Shown: positions 43,578 to 57,630 of the stretch, piece after piece | Numbering within the stretch: position 1 is the first letter of the stretch | How the letters are laid out: each line of letters begins with the position of its first letter | NCBI GenBank assembly: GCA_900491605.1 | Contig: UESW01000079.1 | Coordinates: 1 to 64,000 of the forward strand | DNA: 64,000 bases | Direction of reading: 5' to 3' | DNA from: Calamus simplicifolius | Lineage: Eukaryota > Streptophyta > Magnoliopsida > Arecales > Arecaceae | Notes under the pieces: generated by a model | Database searches by the model: none | What the model saw: only the letters and a program-made list of their open reading frames with translations | What the model was told of the DNA's origin: nothing | Position numbers and translations under genes: made by a program

Positions 43578-45856
43578 AAAAATGGCATACTACCTAAACT
43601 AGGAGACATTAATGGAATGAAGAATTATTTGGCCTCAAAAGTGAAAATTTCTCCTTCTCTTTAGCCAAATAAAGGAGAGTTTCTCTCTCTACTCTCTGAA
43701 AAACTATGGTTTGGTTATTGATACATAGAGATTCTTGGACTCTTGTGGCTCTCCTTTCCTAACAATTTAATAACTTGTGTCTTAATGAACATGGGTTGCC
43801 TTCATTGTGGACTTTGCAGCTAGTTGGGGCATTTTGGATTGTGTAGTCCACAAAATGAGGTCTTGGCTTGGCTTTCTAGTATTTGCAGATTCAATAGTTC
43901 ATAATTTATAATTGAGCTTTCTTTTAACTTGTTGTAGCTATTGGATAGTTCACGGATGCTCTTACCTGCAGGTTTAGACAATAACAATAACAAAGCCTCC
44001 ATTCCAAATTAGTTGGGGTTGACTACATAGATCCTCTTTCTCCATTCAGCTTGGTTTTAAGTCATATTTTTTGTAAGATTAAATTCTGCCTAAGTATAAA
44101 GTTTTATATAGAGTCGGTCCTAAGTCCGAATAAAGGAGAAGGGTTGCGGTAAAAGAGAAGGGTTGTGGTACGTTGACTGCCAACATAAAACTATAGTCAT
44201 ACGCTATGCTCTTGCTTGTAGGTAAACTTAGTAAAAGATTTGAACAAGAAGGTTAGAGTTAATCTCTTAATATTACTATCTAAATATAATTTCTAACAGC
44301 TGATATCTAAGCTAATGTGTTTCCACTTCTTTTGTTTTATACTGGCTTAACCAAAATATCTTGTATGACATGATATAGGTGCATTAGAGACATTATCCAT
44401 GTGGAAAAAAGAAACTAATGGGATTGTACTGTCATGAAGCAAACTGCAGATTGCTTATTCTATCCAGGCTGCCGCTACATAAAATTTTTATGTTCATAGA
44501 ATTTTAAACATTGGTTTGACTGTGGAATGGACTCACAATGAGTCTAAGACTTAACTACGGAGCTATTGAATATCCTCTCCTCTAAGAGAGCATGGTGGTC
44601 TGCTCTAGCCTGCTGGTAAAGTCGACTGGTGATTCCTGCATAGGTTTGAGCCAGATACTGCCATTTACAGGGCTTGCCAAAGCCAGTTATGAAGTTATCT
44701 TTTTAATCAATATAATTTTAACCTGTCATATTACCACGGAGTAAATTGAACAAAATTAGAAATATCACTTAATGTCCTCTTTCTTGTCAATTCTCACTGA
44801 TGAAAGCAGAGTCACTTCTTTATACTGAGCTGTTATTGGTACCCCTTACCAATTTTGTGAATGACAACCAATAAATGAGTGACCCTTGTAACTCTACTCG
44901 GATAAGCACCCTATAATCTGATGGCCTGGAACTTTATTTGCATTCTATTCAATTTTAAATGCATGCAACCTTTTCTTATAAGTATGGCTTCGTGTATGTT
45001 AAACCAGGTGGCAATTATACTTAAATTCCATATCCTTCGGTGATATGTTACTTTTTGTTCAGAGCTCTTGTCCACTGAAACCCAACCTTGTTGCAGGTAT
45101 CTCTTTGGTTCGCCCTGTGGTTGCTTCTTGTGGTACTGGTATAACTGCTTGAATACTTACCTTGGTAGGACCTTTTTTCCATGAAACTCTTAGTTTTGGT
45201 GCTTTCTACCGGACATGCACCTTGCCTAAGCAACAAAAATAACTAGTTCATCTCATTTCAGGGTTTTCATTGGATAGGAAAGACTGATGTTCAATCCATG
45301 ATGGATCTTGCACTGCACGGGGATGCCAATCTGATACTCCGGTCACCACTGCATGAATTGTTAATTATTGTGGGTTGTGTGTTTCTTCTTATGGTTTACA
45401 GCTCCAACTGAGAGAACGTAAGCATGGAGCATGTACTTACGGCAGGCAGGTTCTTCTCATGGCTGTCTTTGCATATGATTTACTAGCGAAGCTATTTACC
45501 AAAACCATGAAACCAAACTTCAGAGCTTGCAGAGTAATATTATTGTTACACTGCAGAATGATGATAGAACTGATGGAGGATGGAGGCGTATGGCAGGACC
45601 GAAGAAGGCAACCGTCTACTCTTTCATCTTGAATATTGGTTCTTTTGATAAATGTTAGGCAACATAAACAGATATATATCATGAGATAGCCCAAGTGATG
45701 CCAATATGTGAGCTGAGGTTTTCAATCATTATTTTATTACTTAAAAGGAATATCTAAATGGCTTAGTTTTGCCTTGTCACTCAAAACTATTATATCTTGG
45801 TTTCTATATATCAGTTGAGATTTTGATATCTTGGTTCTTAACTTCCTAGATATGTT

Positions 45857-45875
45857 GAGAGAGAGAGAGAGAGAG
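45857..45875. repeat. (GA)n microsatellite
   Basis: About nine perfect GA repeats. Confidence 0.9.
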
Positions 45876-45904
45876 TGCTAGCATTCCTTGTCCAGGTTTT
45901 GAAA

Positions 45905-45957
45905 AGAAGAAGAAGAAGAAGAAGAAGAAAAAGAAGAAGAAGAAGAAGAAGAAGAAC
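45905..45957. repeat. (GAA)n microsatellite
   Basis: About 17 AGA/GAA triplets with one AAA interruption. Confidence 0.92.
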
Positions 45958-46079
45958 AACGCCTATAAGCTATGCATGAGCTAGCTTGAATTCAGCTGAG
46001 TTAAGAAACGAGCGAAGTTAGTGCTAATCAAACCCAACTTGTATTAACTTAAAATGCTAATATATAAATAATTTATTTA

Positions 46080-46081
<2 letters not shown>

Positions 46082-46110
<29 letters not shown>
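46082..46110. repeat. (AT)n microsatellite
   Basis: About 14 perfect AT repeats. Confidence 0.92.
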
Positions 46111-46114
<4 letters not shown>

Positions 46115-46998
46115 AACATAAATAATAGTGGTGTAATGATTTTGTTGTAAATTGATATAAATTATATAAAAAGAATGCATTATAACTACAAGTTTAAAAT
46201 ATAATTAAGATTACTATTCTAAATTATGGTACATAAAAGTTTCAAATGATTTCAAATTAATCAAAATTTTGAAACAAGCTCTTCATGGATAATTGGAGTT
46301 TGGTTCAAAATTTTGAAACAAGCTCTTCATGGAATGTAGTTTTTATATTTTATTTGAATAAAAAAAAGATAGGTTGGATGGTAGAATCATATTTATGATG
46401 ATCTATAAAATTTATTCTAAATTTCTAACCTCAAAGGATTTAACGTTAATAATGAGATCTTTGCTCTTTGCACATTATTAGTGAAGGAAAAAAAATTACT
46501 TCTTGTTGAAAGATGCTAGCTTACTTGGCCTTTTAACTATTAGGATCTGATTGAATAGAGGCCACTAAGGAGGAGAAAAGAAAAAGAGGAGAAGAATATT
46601 ATAAATTTTTGTTTAAAAAAAAGAGAAAAAAATTATTCATTCAACCCTATTTTTTTAAAAAAAAAATTAAATTTTTTATTTCATAAATTAGAGATAAATA
46701 GAGAAAGAGAATGCATTTATATTTTTTGCTTAATTTTTTAAATTTTATTCATACGAACTAATTTAGATTTTTTTAATGATAAATAATGCCTTTCGGTGAT
46801 ATATAAGTTTTAGGTGATAGATGTTGACTTTGACCAACCTCAAAATATAATGAGTAGCAGATTAAATCGTTTTAACGGCCGTCATGTCGAGCCCCGCTTG
46901 TTAAACGCCTAAACCCCAACGGTAGAGAGAAGGGGCCAAGGTGGGACGATTTTCGCATCGCCGCCTGCTCTCGTTCTCTGGTCTCAGTCACCGTTGAG

Positions 46999-49900
46999 AT
47001 GGACGCCAGTGGGTTAGACTCTGCCGGCCGGGGATTCTCGAACGCCAAAGAGATGTGGAGAGAAGAAATCGGCATCGGCGAAGCGGAAAAAAGCAGCAAG
47101 CGCCATGAATGGTACCAGAAAGGCATCGCCTACTGGCAAGTAAATCTCCTTCCACACCTCTCTCTCTCTCTCTCTCTCTCTGGCCTGTGCTTAAATCCTT
47201 GTCTCACTCTCTTCTATTCGAAGGGCGTGGAAGCTTCCGTGGACGGGATCTTGGGAGGCTACGGTCATGTCAACGAGGCCGACGTGAAGGGCAGCGAGGT
47301 TTTTCTCAATGCCCTCTTGCCTAATCGGTTTGGAAGAGAAAGGCGGCATCTTGTAGCTCTTGGTAGTCTCTCTCTGTGCTTTTGATTTCAGAGGTTTTTT
47401 CTAATAATTTCTTTATGCCAAAACGGATTTATTTTTGGTTGAAATGTTGACTAGGAATTTAAGAAAAGGGTTTTTTAAATGAGAATGATATTTGAAAGGG
47501 AGAAAGACATCATGATTCTAGAACTGATTCAGTATTTTCTGTTGGGTTAGGTTTCCTTTTAGTGTTAAGTTCTTATTGATCTTTTATCCCGTCTAGAAGA
47601 ATTCTTAGTTGTCTATCTTTTTTGTTTGCGCTGTATATGTTTGTTGTTCAATTTCTTATTAGTTGGAATTGCTGCAGATTGTGGTTCTGGCATCGGGAGG
47701 GTCACAAAGAATCTTCTTCTAAGATATTTTAATGAGGTGAGATTCTTCACATTGTTATGCTCTTATTTTGTGCATCTCTTAATCAATAGAAGGCCACCTA
47801 AATTTTTAGCATTAATGATCAAAGGAAACGGGAAAAGAATGCTGTTTATTGATCAAAACTAAACTGTATAATTAATATATATAATTGGAGTATACTTTCT
47901 CAATTCATATAGGATACTACACTCAACTCAACTCAACTCAACTCATCTCATCTAAGCCTTTTCCCAACTCATATAGGATCCTAGCAGCCTAAAATTATGT
48001 TTGTATTCTTTGTTCAGCTTTTGAGCTGTTATGAATGCACAATGGAGATTGTTGGCCTTATGCTACATGAGTTTGTAAATGTAGATAGCATTGAATGCCT
48101 CATACCTGAATAATGCATTATGCGTAGTTAGATATTCCCCTAGTATAAGTTAGAGAAAGGAAGTAGAATAATTTTAGGGGTGCTTCTAGAGAAAGTGGAT
48201 AAGGCATATATGCAAGGATATTCTGAAAATAAGAAATGGGATAATTATGACTTATAAACCTCAACATGACATATTTGATGTTGATTTGCTACTGGTGACA
48301 GTTATGTAATGATAACTATGATCGGTTTAGATGTTTGTGTGTAGTGGCACAACATTGAGTAGGATCTATGTGGTTCTCTTGTTTGGTCATGATTGGAGGG
48401 TCATGCTTATATCTTATGAGGAATTACATCTCTCAAAGATATGCTATTCATGAATCATCAAGCTTTTGCCTAAGAAATAAGAAGGAAATCAAGTGAATTG
48501 TGTCGTTCGAATTTGTTTGAAATTTTTAGCACGCAAGCAGTTTAGAGGTAGTAGATGGCATCCCATGGGTCAGATCATTATTGTGGAACCCCAATAATCC
48601 AATTGAAAAGAGATTCTATCTATCTATCTATCTATACGTACATGCATCTATATGTACGCACATATGTACTTACCTACATACATACAAAAAACAGCTAGTT
48701 AGCCTTTTTCCATCTAGTTGGGGTTTGACTGTCAGCTTTATGGATATGATTTGTCAAAGTTTACAATGTTTTACAACTGATCTTCTACTTGATGGCAAGA
48801 CTCAGGATGAGTATTAAAAAAGTCGAAATTTCTATACAAAACATGTTTGGGTCACTGTGAAATATGGAAAGCAATTTTCTTGAAAACCTAGTTTTTAAAC
48901 TATGCAGTATATATTCATGCAGCTAGGAAGCCTATAGAAATTTATAAGATGATAAGGTATAAAAGGAATGGGACAAGTCATATGATAAAACACAACCCAA
49001 GCAAGATTGCAGGAGGAATGGGACAAGTCATATGATAAAACAAGTCATGAAATGTTGAAAAGAAGAACCATTTTTAGCTTTAGCAGACATCCAGGACATA
49101 CACTGCTATTTCTTGTCTAGGAGAGAATTTCATTTTTGGGAAAGGTTGAGGTGCATTCTAATGACATTTTGGTTCCTGCTCACCCTTTTTGTTGGGTTGC
49201 ACAAGATGGAGTCTTGTGCTTGAAGATGCCTGTTTTGTTACAACAAATCAAACCTAGATATAGTTTGTGTGTGTGTTCCATTGGACTAAAGTGGTGATTC
49301 ATACCGTTCTCAATGGATGAAGCGGCTTTTTAATTATATAATATTTGGCCTGTATCTGAGGTTTCTTAGGAGAAAGAGAAGTAGAAGGGTATAATTTTCG
49401 TTTACTTGAAAGATTCAATGGACTAATCAATTGAGGCAATTCCCCTGTCAGATCCTTCTGTCCAGTTCAATCAAACCATTTGTTTGGATTGCCAGTCTTG
49501 TTATTTTTATTTTTCTTAAAAGTGCTGTGCTGTGTAGAGGAACTGGAGAGTTGAAAGAAATTGGAATTGAGACAGCAGGTATGGTGGGTTGGTATGGGAG
49601 ATCTAAGTAGAAGGGAGTTTGTGGTATTTCATTAATTAGAGGTAGAGTTGATCTCTGAATCTCTAGTTGTGAGGCAATTGGGAGCATGTAGTGTATGTGT
49701 GGGATAGTTATGGATAAGAAGCAAACTATTAAAAGGCAAGTTGAGGGCTGTGGCCTAGTCACCAGATATTATTGGTTTACTTGTCTCCTTTTGATGCCAA
49801 GAAATTTGCTTGTGATATAGCAAAAGGTTGGGCCAATTAAATGATAAATTTGCAGAGACAGATGAGAAATAGGATGTGCCAATAGGGGATCTCTTAATTG

Positions 49901-52900
49901 CAGGTCTAAACTTGTAAAGTTTCCAATAAAAGGGGAAGTTTTATGAGAATATTTCTAATCAGTGCACAAAGTTAACTATGTTGATTGAAGAAAGATGATA
50001 CACGTGGCTGAATTTAAGCAAAATGAAGTAGTAGAAAAGGGCTTAAGGCTGCTGCTGGACCAATTGATTTAGGAGCAACCGGAGAAGTTATATGAAGTTG
50101 TGAGGCTTGGATTTTTATGCTTAAAGCCAATTAGAATTTAGAGAAGGGAATCAATATCTTATCTTTGGAATTGAGTAGGGGGAAGTATAAGGAGAGATTG
50201 AAGAGACATTATAGGGGAATCAATGTGCTGTTAAGATGACCTTGTGAAACATGACTGGATTAAGTTAACAAAGACAACTATATGACAGATAGACTGACTA
50301 GATTTTTTTTTGGATTAATTATATCTGGTAAACTAATTTGGAATAGGCTACGAGGATATGCACTTTAAGTTTGTGCCAATATGCACTTGGTAGGTGAGTT
50401 TAGGTTCACTGTGATTGTTTACACTGAGGAAACAGTTTGTTGTCAGAAATTAGGCATGGCGCAGGAGTTTGGTATTTTCACCTGCACTTGCATGAGGGGC
50501 ATGCTGGAGGTGACCTTTGCAATTGGTTTTCTTTTTATTTTTTTCATGTCAAATTGTTTAAATTATCATTGACAGAGGAATCCCCTCCCTGGACTTTGCT
50601 GTCTCACACTGTTGCCTGTTTTAAAATCTTTGCTATCGGTTTTCTCTGGGAATGTATATGGACAATTGAAGATTCAGATTTTTGTTCCTACATTTTGCCA
50701 TCAGCACCTTTTTGCAACTATAACATGCAATATTATTGGATGGAATCAGGTTGATCTTGTTGAGCCTGTTTCACATTTTCTAGAGGCTGCTCGTGAAAAT
50801 TTAGCTCTTGATGGGGATACTGAAAATGATGCTCACAAGGCTGTAAATTTTTATTGTGTCCCTCTTCAGGTTATATATTTTCTTTTGCATTTAGTGTTTG
50901 AATTATGCATATTTATCATGTTGCCTTTGAAAAAAAAATGTTTATTATCACAGGAATTCACTCCAGAAGTTGGTAGATATGATATGATATGGGTCCAGTG
51001 GTGCATAGGACAGCTTCCGGATGATGATTTCATTGCTTTTTTTAACCGAGCAAAGGTATGTAAGTCTCCAGATAGGACTATTATGTTTTTGTTAATTTGT
51101 GCTGAGCTAACATATATGGACAATAGGATGCAGTTTTGCTTCCATAACTTAAATATCACTATGGACATGAATGTTATATAGTTTTGTTTCCTTTGATGTT
51201 CTGATAAAGTGCATTTCCTTTTTTACTTTCTGGCTATATAAAGCATTAATTTGTTCTGACAAGAACACACAAGCAAGCACACTTGTGCACACTGGCATGA
51301 GAGCATTGAAATCTGTGATTAAAATCTTATGAAATATGATTGGGATATTGTTAACTGGCCCTAAAAGATCTTGATCACGTCCTTGATTCTGGATTAATAA
51401 GGATCACGAGAATGTGATATGTGAGATATGATGTGATATGGATTATACAATCCCAGGGATCATAAGATTCAATTGGACCATGTCATTGACATAATAAACC
51501 TTGTGGAATTCCATTCCTTATATATATTTTTGACTCTATGGCTTTTATAATCAATTATTTATCATAACAAACCATGGGCATATAAAATAACAACCCTTTT
51601 AGGGTATTTAACTACAAAAAGTAAAGTAAAAGAAATATTGGAGTCTGAAAATAAAAGCAAGAGAAAAATATTTAATTTAATAACTACTTGTTAAAAATTT
51701 GGTTTTTTTTTATATTTGGAAAGCGATTGTATGTATAGATGTGCTGCATGCATGTATGTTTATGTATGCATGTACGTACATATGTGTGCGCATGTATGTG
51801 CCCACGCTTGCATGTGTGCATATATTTGTGTGGACTTGCATGTTGACATATATGCACATATATAGTGCAATATTTATATGTACCTATGTATGTATGGCTT
51901 GATTAACTATACTTTATGTTAGTTTTGTTAGACATGCCTTATATGGGCTTTTGATGGTAGAAACTAGACCCTTTACATCTAAGACTTTCTATTTTGCATT
52001 GATCTACTCTACAATGGACTCATTTTCATCCCTTTATATTTCTAATGTTTTTGAATGAAATTGACAAGGATCTTGGGATCTGTGATCTAATCTTTGAATC
52101 ACTCAATTCTTTACTACTTAATCCTAATCCTGACAACATTGGATGTCCTTGTTTGTGACATGTATAGTTGCTAGCATACATATGAACTAGGGCTGCAAGC
52201 AAATCAGGTAGTGTCAGTTGCTGTGCAGAACCCAAACCCAATCCATATCTGAATCAGTCAGAAAGTTTGAATCCAAGCGGAATCGAACTCCATTTAGGCA
52301 GGGTCCTTTGGGTTTGATATTTATTTAATTGATTCAGTGATTCTATTTAGGTCTAGAATATCCAAACATAAACCACAAGATTTATGTATCATGCAAGAAA
52401 ACGTCATTTAAACAATTATAAATGTTATCAACAGCTTGTTCCACATAAAAGGAACTGTCAATAGCATATAAATAATTGTCAGAAACTCAGACTGACAATA
52501 AACTACTGAAAACTTATTAGTAATAGTAAATTATTTTTTGTATTCAGGTGTGAAAGATATAATATATTGGTTTTGGGTTGGTTTGAGTTCAGATAGGTTC
52601 ACTTGGTGATCCATATTCAATCCATATTTGAAATGCTTATACTTTTCAATCCAAGCCTAATCCAAATAATTTTGTTTTGGATCAGACCTGGATTGGGTTG
52701 GTTCCCCATTGGAAGCGGAAAATCAATCCACTTGCAGCCCTATTAAGAAACATGACTGCAACAGTAATTTTCAGAAGTGTCATGATACAAGTAGGTAGAT
52801 TAAGCACATAAAATTATGGTCAAAGACCATAGATTTTTAGAGAGACTGCTTAGGGCTAGTCCGAGGGCGGCCATATGCTGCTTAATTCTATTTCAGGCTT

Positions 52901-55900
52901 GACTTGAAGTCTGGATACCCTGTTTGCACAGCCCAGGCCTGTCTTTGATGATCCTTGAGTTAGCATGAGCCTGCAACTGTCAGTAATTATCTGTGTAAAT
53001 TTAATCCCATAGTGAATTGCATTCCTTTTTTTATACATCTTGTAGTACATAATCTGCACTAATAATCGTAATGTGTTCCTACCATTTTTCATGGAAGTTC
53101 CAATCACGGATGGTCATTTTCTTTTCCCCAGCTTCATAACTAATGTAATTAAAGGAAATTTGCAAGATTTCATTTCATGTATTTCCAGAACAATTAATGT
53201 GTGAATGAAACTTAAGATGGTTTCCATAGAAATGTAGGAACTTAATGGTAGTATCCTAGATGAGTCCAGAACTTGGAATATTACAGAAAAAAATTGAGCA
53301 TCAGATGATCATAAGTTCATAACCATCCACCCTTGTCCCACATATTTGGTTTTAGTTTTATAGATCCTTGTTCTCTTAAAGATCCATATATTTCCTACAA
53401 GTGGTTGTCAGTCTGGAATTGGGACTGCCATTTTCTAGGGTTGTAATTGGGCTAAGCTTGATCAATCTTGGGTCTGATAAAGCTTGGTTTGAAATTACTT
53501 TGGAGCTTAAATGCTGAGATAGAGCTTGATATATTTACCCTTCTTTTTAGCTCTATTCGAATCTATTTTTGAACTGAGCCAAACACTGCATAATTGATCA
53601 GTTTGATCATCTCCAATTGAGCTAAAATCAATTCTAGCTTGATTCAAGCCTATATTAATTTTTAATTGGTTCCAAGAATAAATAGAATACACTTATTAAA
53701 GCCTTAAGCCATCTTTACATCGAGATGAACCTGATCGAGCTGGGTCATTTTTTGGCTTAGCTTGAAAATAATTTTGAGCTTGTTTGCTGGTTCAAGCTCG
53801 ACCTGCTAAGTTTGAAGTCAAGATTGATTCAACCTTTTCTTGAGCTAAGCTTGGGCTGAACCTGAGCTACTCAGTTTTTTTGACAGCTCCAGTGTTGGCA
53901 ATGTTAATTGTGAGCATGAGATATTAATCCCCAATTTCCTACAATGTATTCTCACCAGAGAAAGTTGTACATTGCAATTACTCATGGTCTGATTTTCTGA
54001 ATACACACTTTAAAGCTTTAAAGTAAATCCCAGAACCCAGAATGGTTTGTCAAGATCAGAGGCAGAGTCTGAAATGCTTAGGAGACATACTTCTTGCTTT
54101 TCTGTAAATATATATGAAAATTTAAAATGTCCATCATTCATTAAGCTGGAGGACAGAAGATCTTGGGACATTTGGAATATCTAGCTATTTGTGCTTAAGC
54201 ACTTGCCTCTTCTTGTATTTTTTTTTTCCCTTCTTTTCTCTTTTGTGTTTTTGTGCATCACTTTTCTTTCTTTCTTTTTCTTCCTTCCCCTCACAACTGG
54301 GCCCATGTTGATCTTGTTTGTCCTAATTTATGACTTTTCTGCCCCATTTTTGGGGGATTTTAGATATAAAGCCATCTATTTTTATTTGGGCTGCTTCAGA
54401 TATTACAAATGCATGAAGTTTATGGACACCATCTAATTTCCCTCTCTTATATTCGTCTATCCATATTAATAATTCATATGTGGGAGTTCCTTTTTTTAAA
54501 TGCTTATGCTGGTCATTGAAATTGTCAGCATGCGATGCCACTTGTTAGTAGAAATAGCTTCGAAGCTAATGTTTCACCTTTGCCATGAAAATCACATTGA
54601 GGATAAGATAACAATAGCTTCTTCCCAAGAAAGTGGTCCTAAGTAGGACAAACTTAAAAAAAAACTTTTTTGTTTTTCTTTTTTTTGGAGACATCATAAA
54701 GTGAGCTCCAAAATTAGAGGTTGTCTAATATAGTGTAAGCAAATCTTGCCATTTTATAAGACATATTAGTAATTTTCCACTCTTGAAAATTAGCTTTTTA
54801 GTTTGTATTGAACTTGGCATGTATTCTACTTGTCATTCATTTATTTACTTTAAAATAAGTATGACTTCTATACTTTTTTTCTTTCCTGTCCTTCTGAAGT
54901 TTTACTTGTGTAACTTACCTGTAAAAATTGTCGGCTTTACGGTTCCTCTTTTTAGAAGTGTTGGCTTTTGGGTGCTGAGATATGCTTTAATTTTGATGCT
55001 ATTGTTCATCACTGATTAACTATTGGTTGGTACTTGGCAGGCTGGCCTGAAACCTAATGGGTTTTTTGTGGTCAAGGAGAATATCGCAAGACAAGGTATA
55101 ATCCTCTCTCTCTCTACCCCACTTTACCCAACCACCCTGCCCCCCCAACCTTCGCTTTCTCATATATGTGGGTATGTAATAAATATCTTATTAAGGACCT
55201 AACTAACCATCAAATAGATTACTTTCAGTGAATACAACTATAAAAGAAAAAAGTACTTTATATTTTTGTCTACCTAACTCAACTCAACTCATGTTTTAGG
55301 GAATTGACGAAGTTTTACGCTGGTTGTCAGTTACTTTGTCTACCTAACTATTTAATAATTTGTAATATATATCATGGTCAAGGTTTTAAATCTTATGGGA
55401 TTGGGCTATCTCGGTTTTTTCATGAAACGGGATGCTTCGCTATGTCATCCCGTCTCGACACTTGGGACAGGGGGCATCCCAAAATATGTCAATTAGGTCA
55501 TCCTAGTTTTTTCATTGACACTTTGGACAGAGAGTGTCTCAAGATGTATCAATTAGGACACTAGGACGATGGTTGAACAGTCCCATTCCGACACTTGGGA
55601 CAGTAACTAGTCCCGGTTTTCCATAGGATGTCTCGCTAAGACCTAAAACCCTGATCATAACTATGAGAACCAAAATTTATAACTAGAAATAATATGTACT
55701 CATAAATTAGACCAGAATTCTTTCTTTCCAATCAAATATCTATTGCATGGTTCTCTATTTTTTTGACTTGCTTTTTGGGTTATTGTAGTAAAACTATATT
55801 AGTTGTAAAATACAAATTACCTATGCATCTTTTGTTGGAAATTATTTTTTCCTTGAATAAGTAATTTTGGACATTTTGTTCAGTAGTTCAAAGTTCACAA

Positions 55901-57630
55901 GTTATTTCATAAACTAACTGTGAATCATTCGCAACTTATTCTGGATCATAACTAGTTCATGATATACTCATAGATCAGTACATGAATATATTGTTCTTAT
56001 GATGGGCCGTCTCATCTCCACATGCATCAGTACATGAATATAGCATTTCTATATATCTGTTAGTGATTCCCAAAAGAAAAAAAGCTTTTTCTGAGTTATA
56101 ACTTTTGGTAAAACTCTTATTTTTCCAAGTCAAGTCCCTTTTTTCTGCCAAATCATTCCTGTGTTCTAATTTATAACTACCTTCCGTCTCCAACTATCAG
56201 GAGCTTACTGTCTTTAGAAATTCTATTATTGAAGCAAAGCATGTACTCGCAAAGACAGCTATTCATTTTGTCTGATTGATTGCCAGCCGCTTGTGACAAT
56301 CCAGAACACTGCTTCTCAATCTAGGCAATCTCACTTGTCTTATCCTTGGATGTCTCAAATACAGCACAGCTCTGCATGTTACCTTTTTTTAGAAAAATTA
56401 GATTTCATTTTTTTTTCTGTTAGTTCATCAGTAAACATCTGAGATTCTTGATGTGAGTAACCTGTTTTGAATAATATGTTTGCAGTGCTAAAGGCCAGTG
56501 CTGTTTTCATTTGTCGGATCTATTTCTTCCTTTCACAGCTGTTGACTTAATTCCTTATGCGGACTCTCTCCAAGTTAATGTAGGCCTTGAAGGGCTGCTC
56601 CTCCATTGCAATTATATCTCAACAGTGAAACCAAATCTTAGGTCAGCAAAGGTGGTAACATGGGATTGGCAGCCTAGAATTACAAAATAAGATTTATGGA
56701 CCTTGGAAATACATATAGGTGATAACATGATCCAACGATGCTTTTGAACTTATGTTCGTTTCAGTGTCTTGCAAGTTACGGCCATTAACTTCTCAAGATA
56801 ATTATTTCCCAATGTTATAGGTTCTTTTTCTGAAATATGTGCCGTTACATAATTGTGATAAAAGCTGTTGATTACTGAAGGATTATCAAACAGTACCAAT
56901 CTGTTATTACATGAGTGCACAATTTTGCCTCTTGGAATATCACATGCTTGGGTTTATCAAGAAACAATCACATATATGTTTGTGAATGCACCATCATGAT
57001 TACTTATTTTTTTAGATAGTTGATTGTGTCTATGATGGCAACCGGCACTCATAGATATGCATCCTGTCACGGAAGATTTTTTGACTTTTCAGTGGTTCTA
57101 GTTGATAATTGAAGAACTACACAGTTTTAGCTTGATTGAATTACATTATCTTGATAAAAGTAAGCTGCAATAGGCTTTGACCAATGCAAATAGTTTCTTC
57201 TTAATTGGCTTTCTGATGTGAAGTAGGTTGCCAGGGTTGGTAGTATTGCTGCTTTGTCAAATACATAATCCTAGCATGCTCTGATTCTTATTGATGCTTG
57301 TTGCAGGATTTGTATTGGATAAGGAGGATCACAGTCTCACCAGATCTGATCTATACTTCAAAGAGCTTTTCAACCAATGTGGACTCCATATCTACAGGAC
57401 AAAGGTATGTATACTTCTTTACTTAGATGATTAGCTGTCAGAGTTTACTAAGAATTTGTCCTAAGGAAGTAATCTTTGAATATCTCATGTTCTCCTATCA
57501 GGACCAAAAGGATCTCCCAGCGGAGTTATTCCCTGTGAAGATGTATGCATTGATAACTGAGAAGCCAAAAGGTGTTAACAATGGCAGAGCCAAGAATCAA
57601 CGACATAAGCCTGCTGTGATCAAATCCTGA
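46999..57630 (+). CDS. NTM1: Alpha N-terminal protein methyltransferase 1 (NTM1), 8 exons, 280 aa
   Basis: SAM-dependent enzyme that methylates the alpha-amino group of proteins with an X-P-K-type N-terminus after Met removal. Exons by GT/AG borders and reading phase: 46999-47139, 47224-47362, 47678-47736, 47... continued by 50750-50869, 50954-51055, 55041-55095, 57307-57404 and 57502-57630. They total 843 nt, 280 codons plus stop, with every junction in frame. Features: substrate-side motif WQ-GVEASVDGILGGYGHVNEAD (exon 1-2 junction), SAM motif I DCGSGIGRVTKNLL (exons 2-3), VDLVEPVSHFLEAAREN (exon 4), the family signature WVQWCIGQLPDDDF (exon 5) and LKPNGFFVVKEN (exon 6). Length fits plant orthologues. 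No lesion was found, so it should be functional. Introns 3, 5 and 6 are 3.0, 4.0 and 2.2 kb. Confidence 0.92.
47159..47182. repeat. (TC)n microsatellite in NTM1 intron 1
   Basis: About 12 TC repeats inside the 84-bp first intron, where they form much of the pyrimidine-rich part. Confidence 0.9.
47737..50749 (+). other. NTM1 intron 3 (3.0 kb)
   Basis: Non-coding. It contains a CAACTCAACTCAACTCAACT run followed by TCATCTAAGCCTTTTCCCAACTC (47930-47965, similar to other retroposon-tail words in the window) and a (CTAT)n microsatellite at 48615-48634. No gene is nested in it. Confidence 0.7.
51716..51895. repeat. Impure ATGT/GTAC-rich microsatellite in NTM1 intron 5
   Basis: About 180 bp of TGTATGT, ATGTACGTACATATGTG and GCATGTATGTG words with interruptions. 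It gives a spurious ORF. Confidence 0.7.
52188..52742. mobile_element. Non-autonomous hAT-like MITE (555 bp) in NTM1 intron 5
   Basis: Perfect 12-bp inverted ends TAGGGCTGCAAG/CTTGCAGCCCTA enclose sequence rich in CCAATCC/GGATTGGGTTGG words typical of plant hAT-type MITEs. The flanking 8-mers ATATGAAC and TTAAGAAA agree at 5 of 8 positions, consistent with a decayed 8-bp duplication. No coding capacity. Confidence 0.7.
53434..53893. repeat. Possible second hAT-like repeat in NTM1 intron 5
   Basis: Starts TCTAGGGTTGTAATTGGGCT and ends TTTTTTTGACAGCTCCAG. Between them AGCTTGA/GAGCTTG and GAGCTGGG words recur in both orientations. Such TTTTGACAGCTC ends are common in plant hAT-type MITEs, but I could not match the two termini. 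Confidence 0.4.
55378..55658. mobile_element. MITE-like insertion in NTM1 intron 6
   Basis: The left end TCAAGGTTTTAAATCTTATGGG pairs with the right end CGCTAAGACCTAAAACCCTGAT (about 15 of 19 positions complementary). Inside, GACACTTGGGACAG and CTTTGGACAGAG words and GGGATG/CATCCC recur. Non-coding. No target duplication was established. Confidence 0.55.

Larger units (their letters stand above)
43578..46998. other. Intergenic region between PPR and NTM1 with minor repeats
   Basis: No gene is supported. ACAATAACAAAGCCTCCATT followed by CAAATTAGTTGGGGTTGACTAC (43980-44025) resembles the common plant repeat word CCCAAACTAGTTGGGGTCGGCTAC, probably a retroposon tail. An ORF at 45375-45632 has no recognised features. 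The last ~150 bp should hold the NTM1 promoter and 5' UTR; no TATA box was found. Confidence 0.45.

Noticed and set aside
45375..45632. 85-codon ORF between PPR and NTM1
   Set aside because: No recognisable motif, splice partner or conservation signal. Left as intergenic.
51699..51902. 67-codon Cys/Tyr-rich ORF in NTM1 intron 5
   Set aside because: Translation of the ATGT/GTAC microsatellite.
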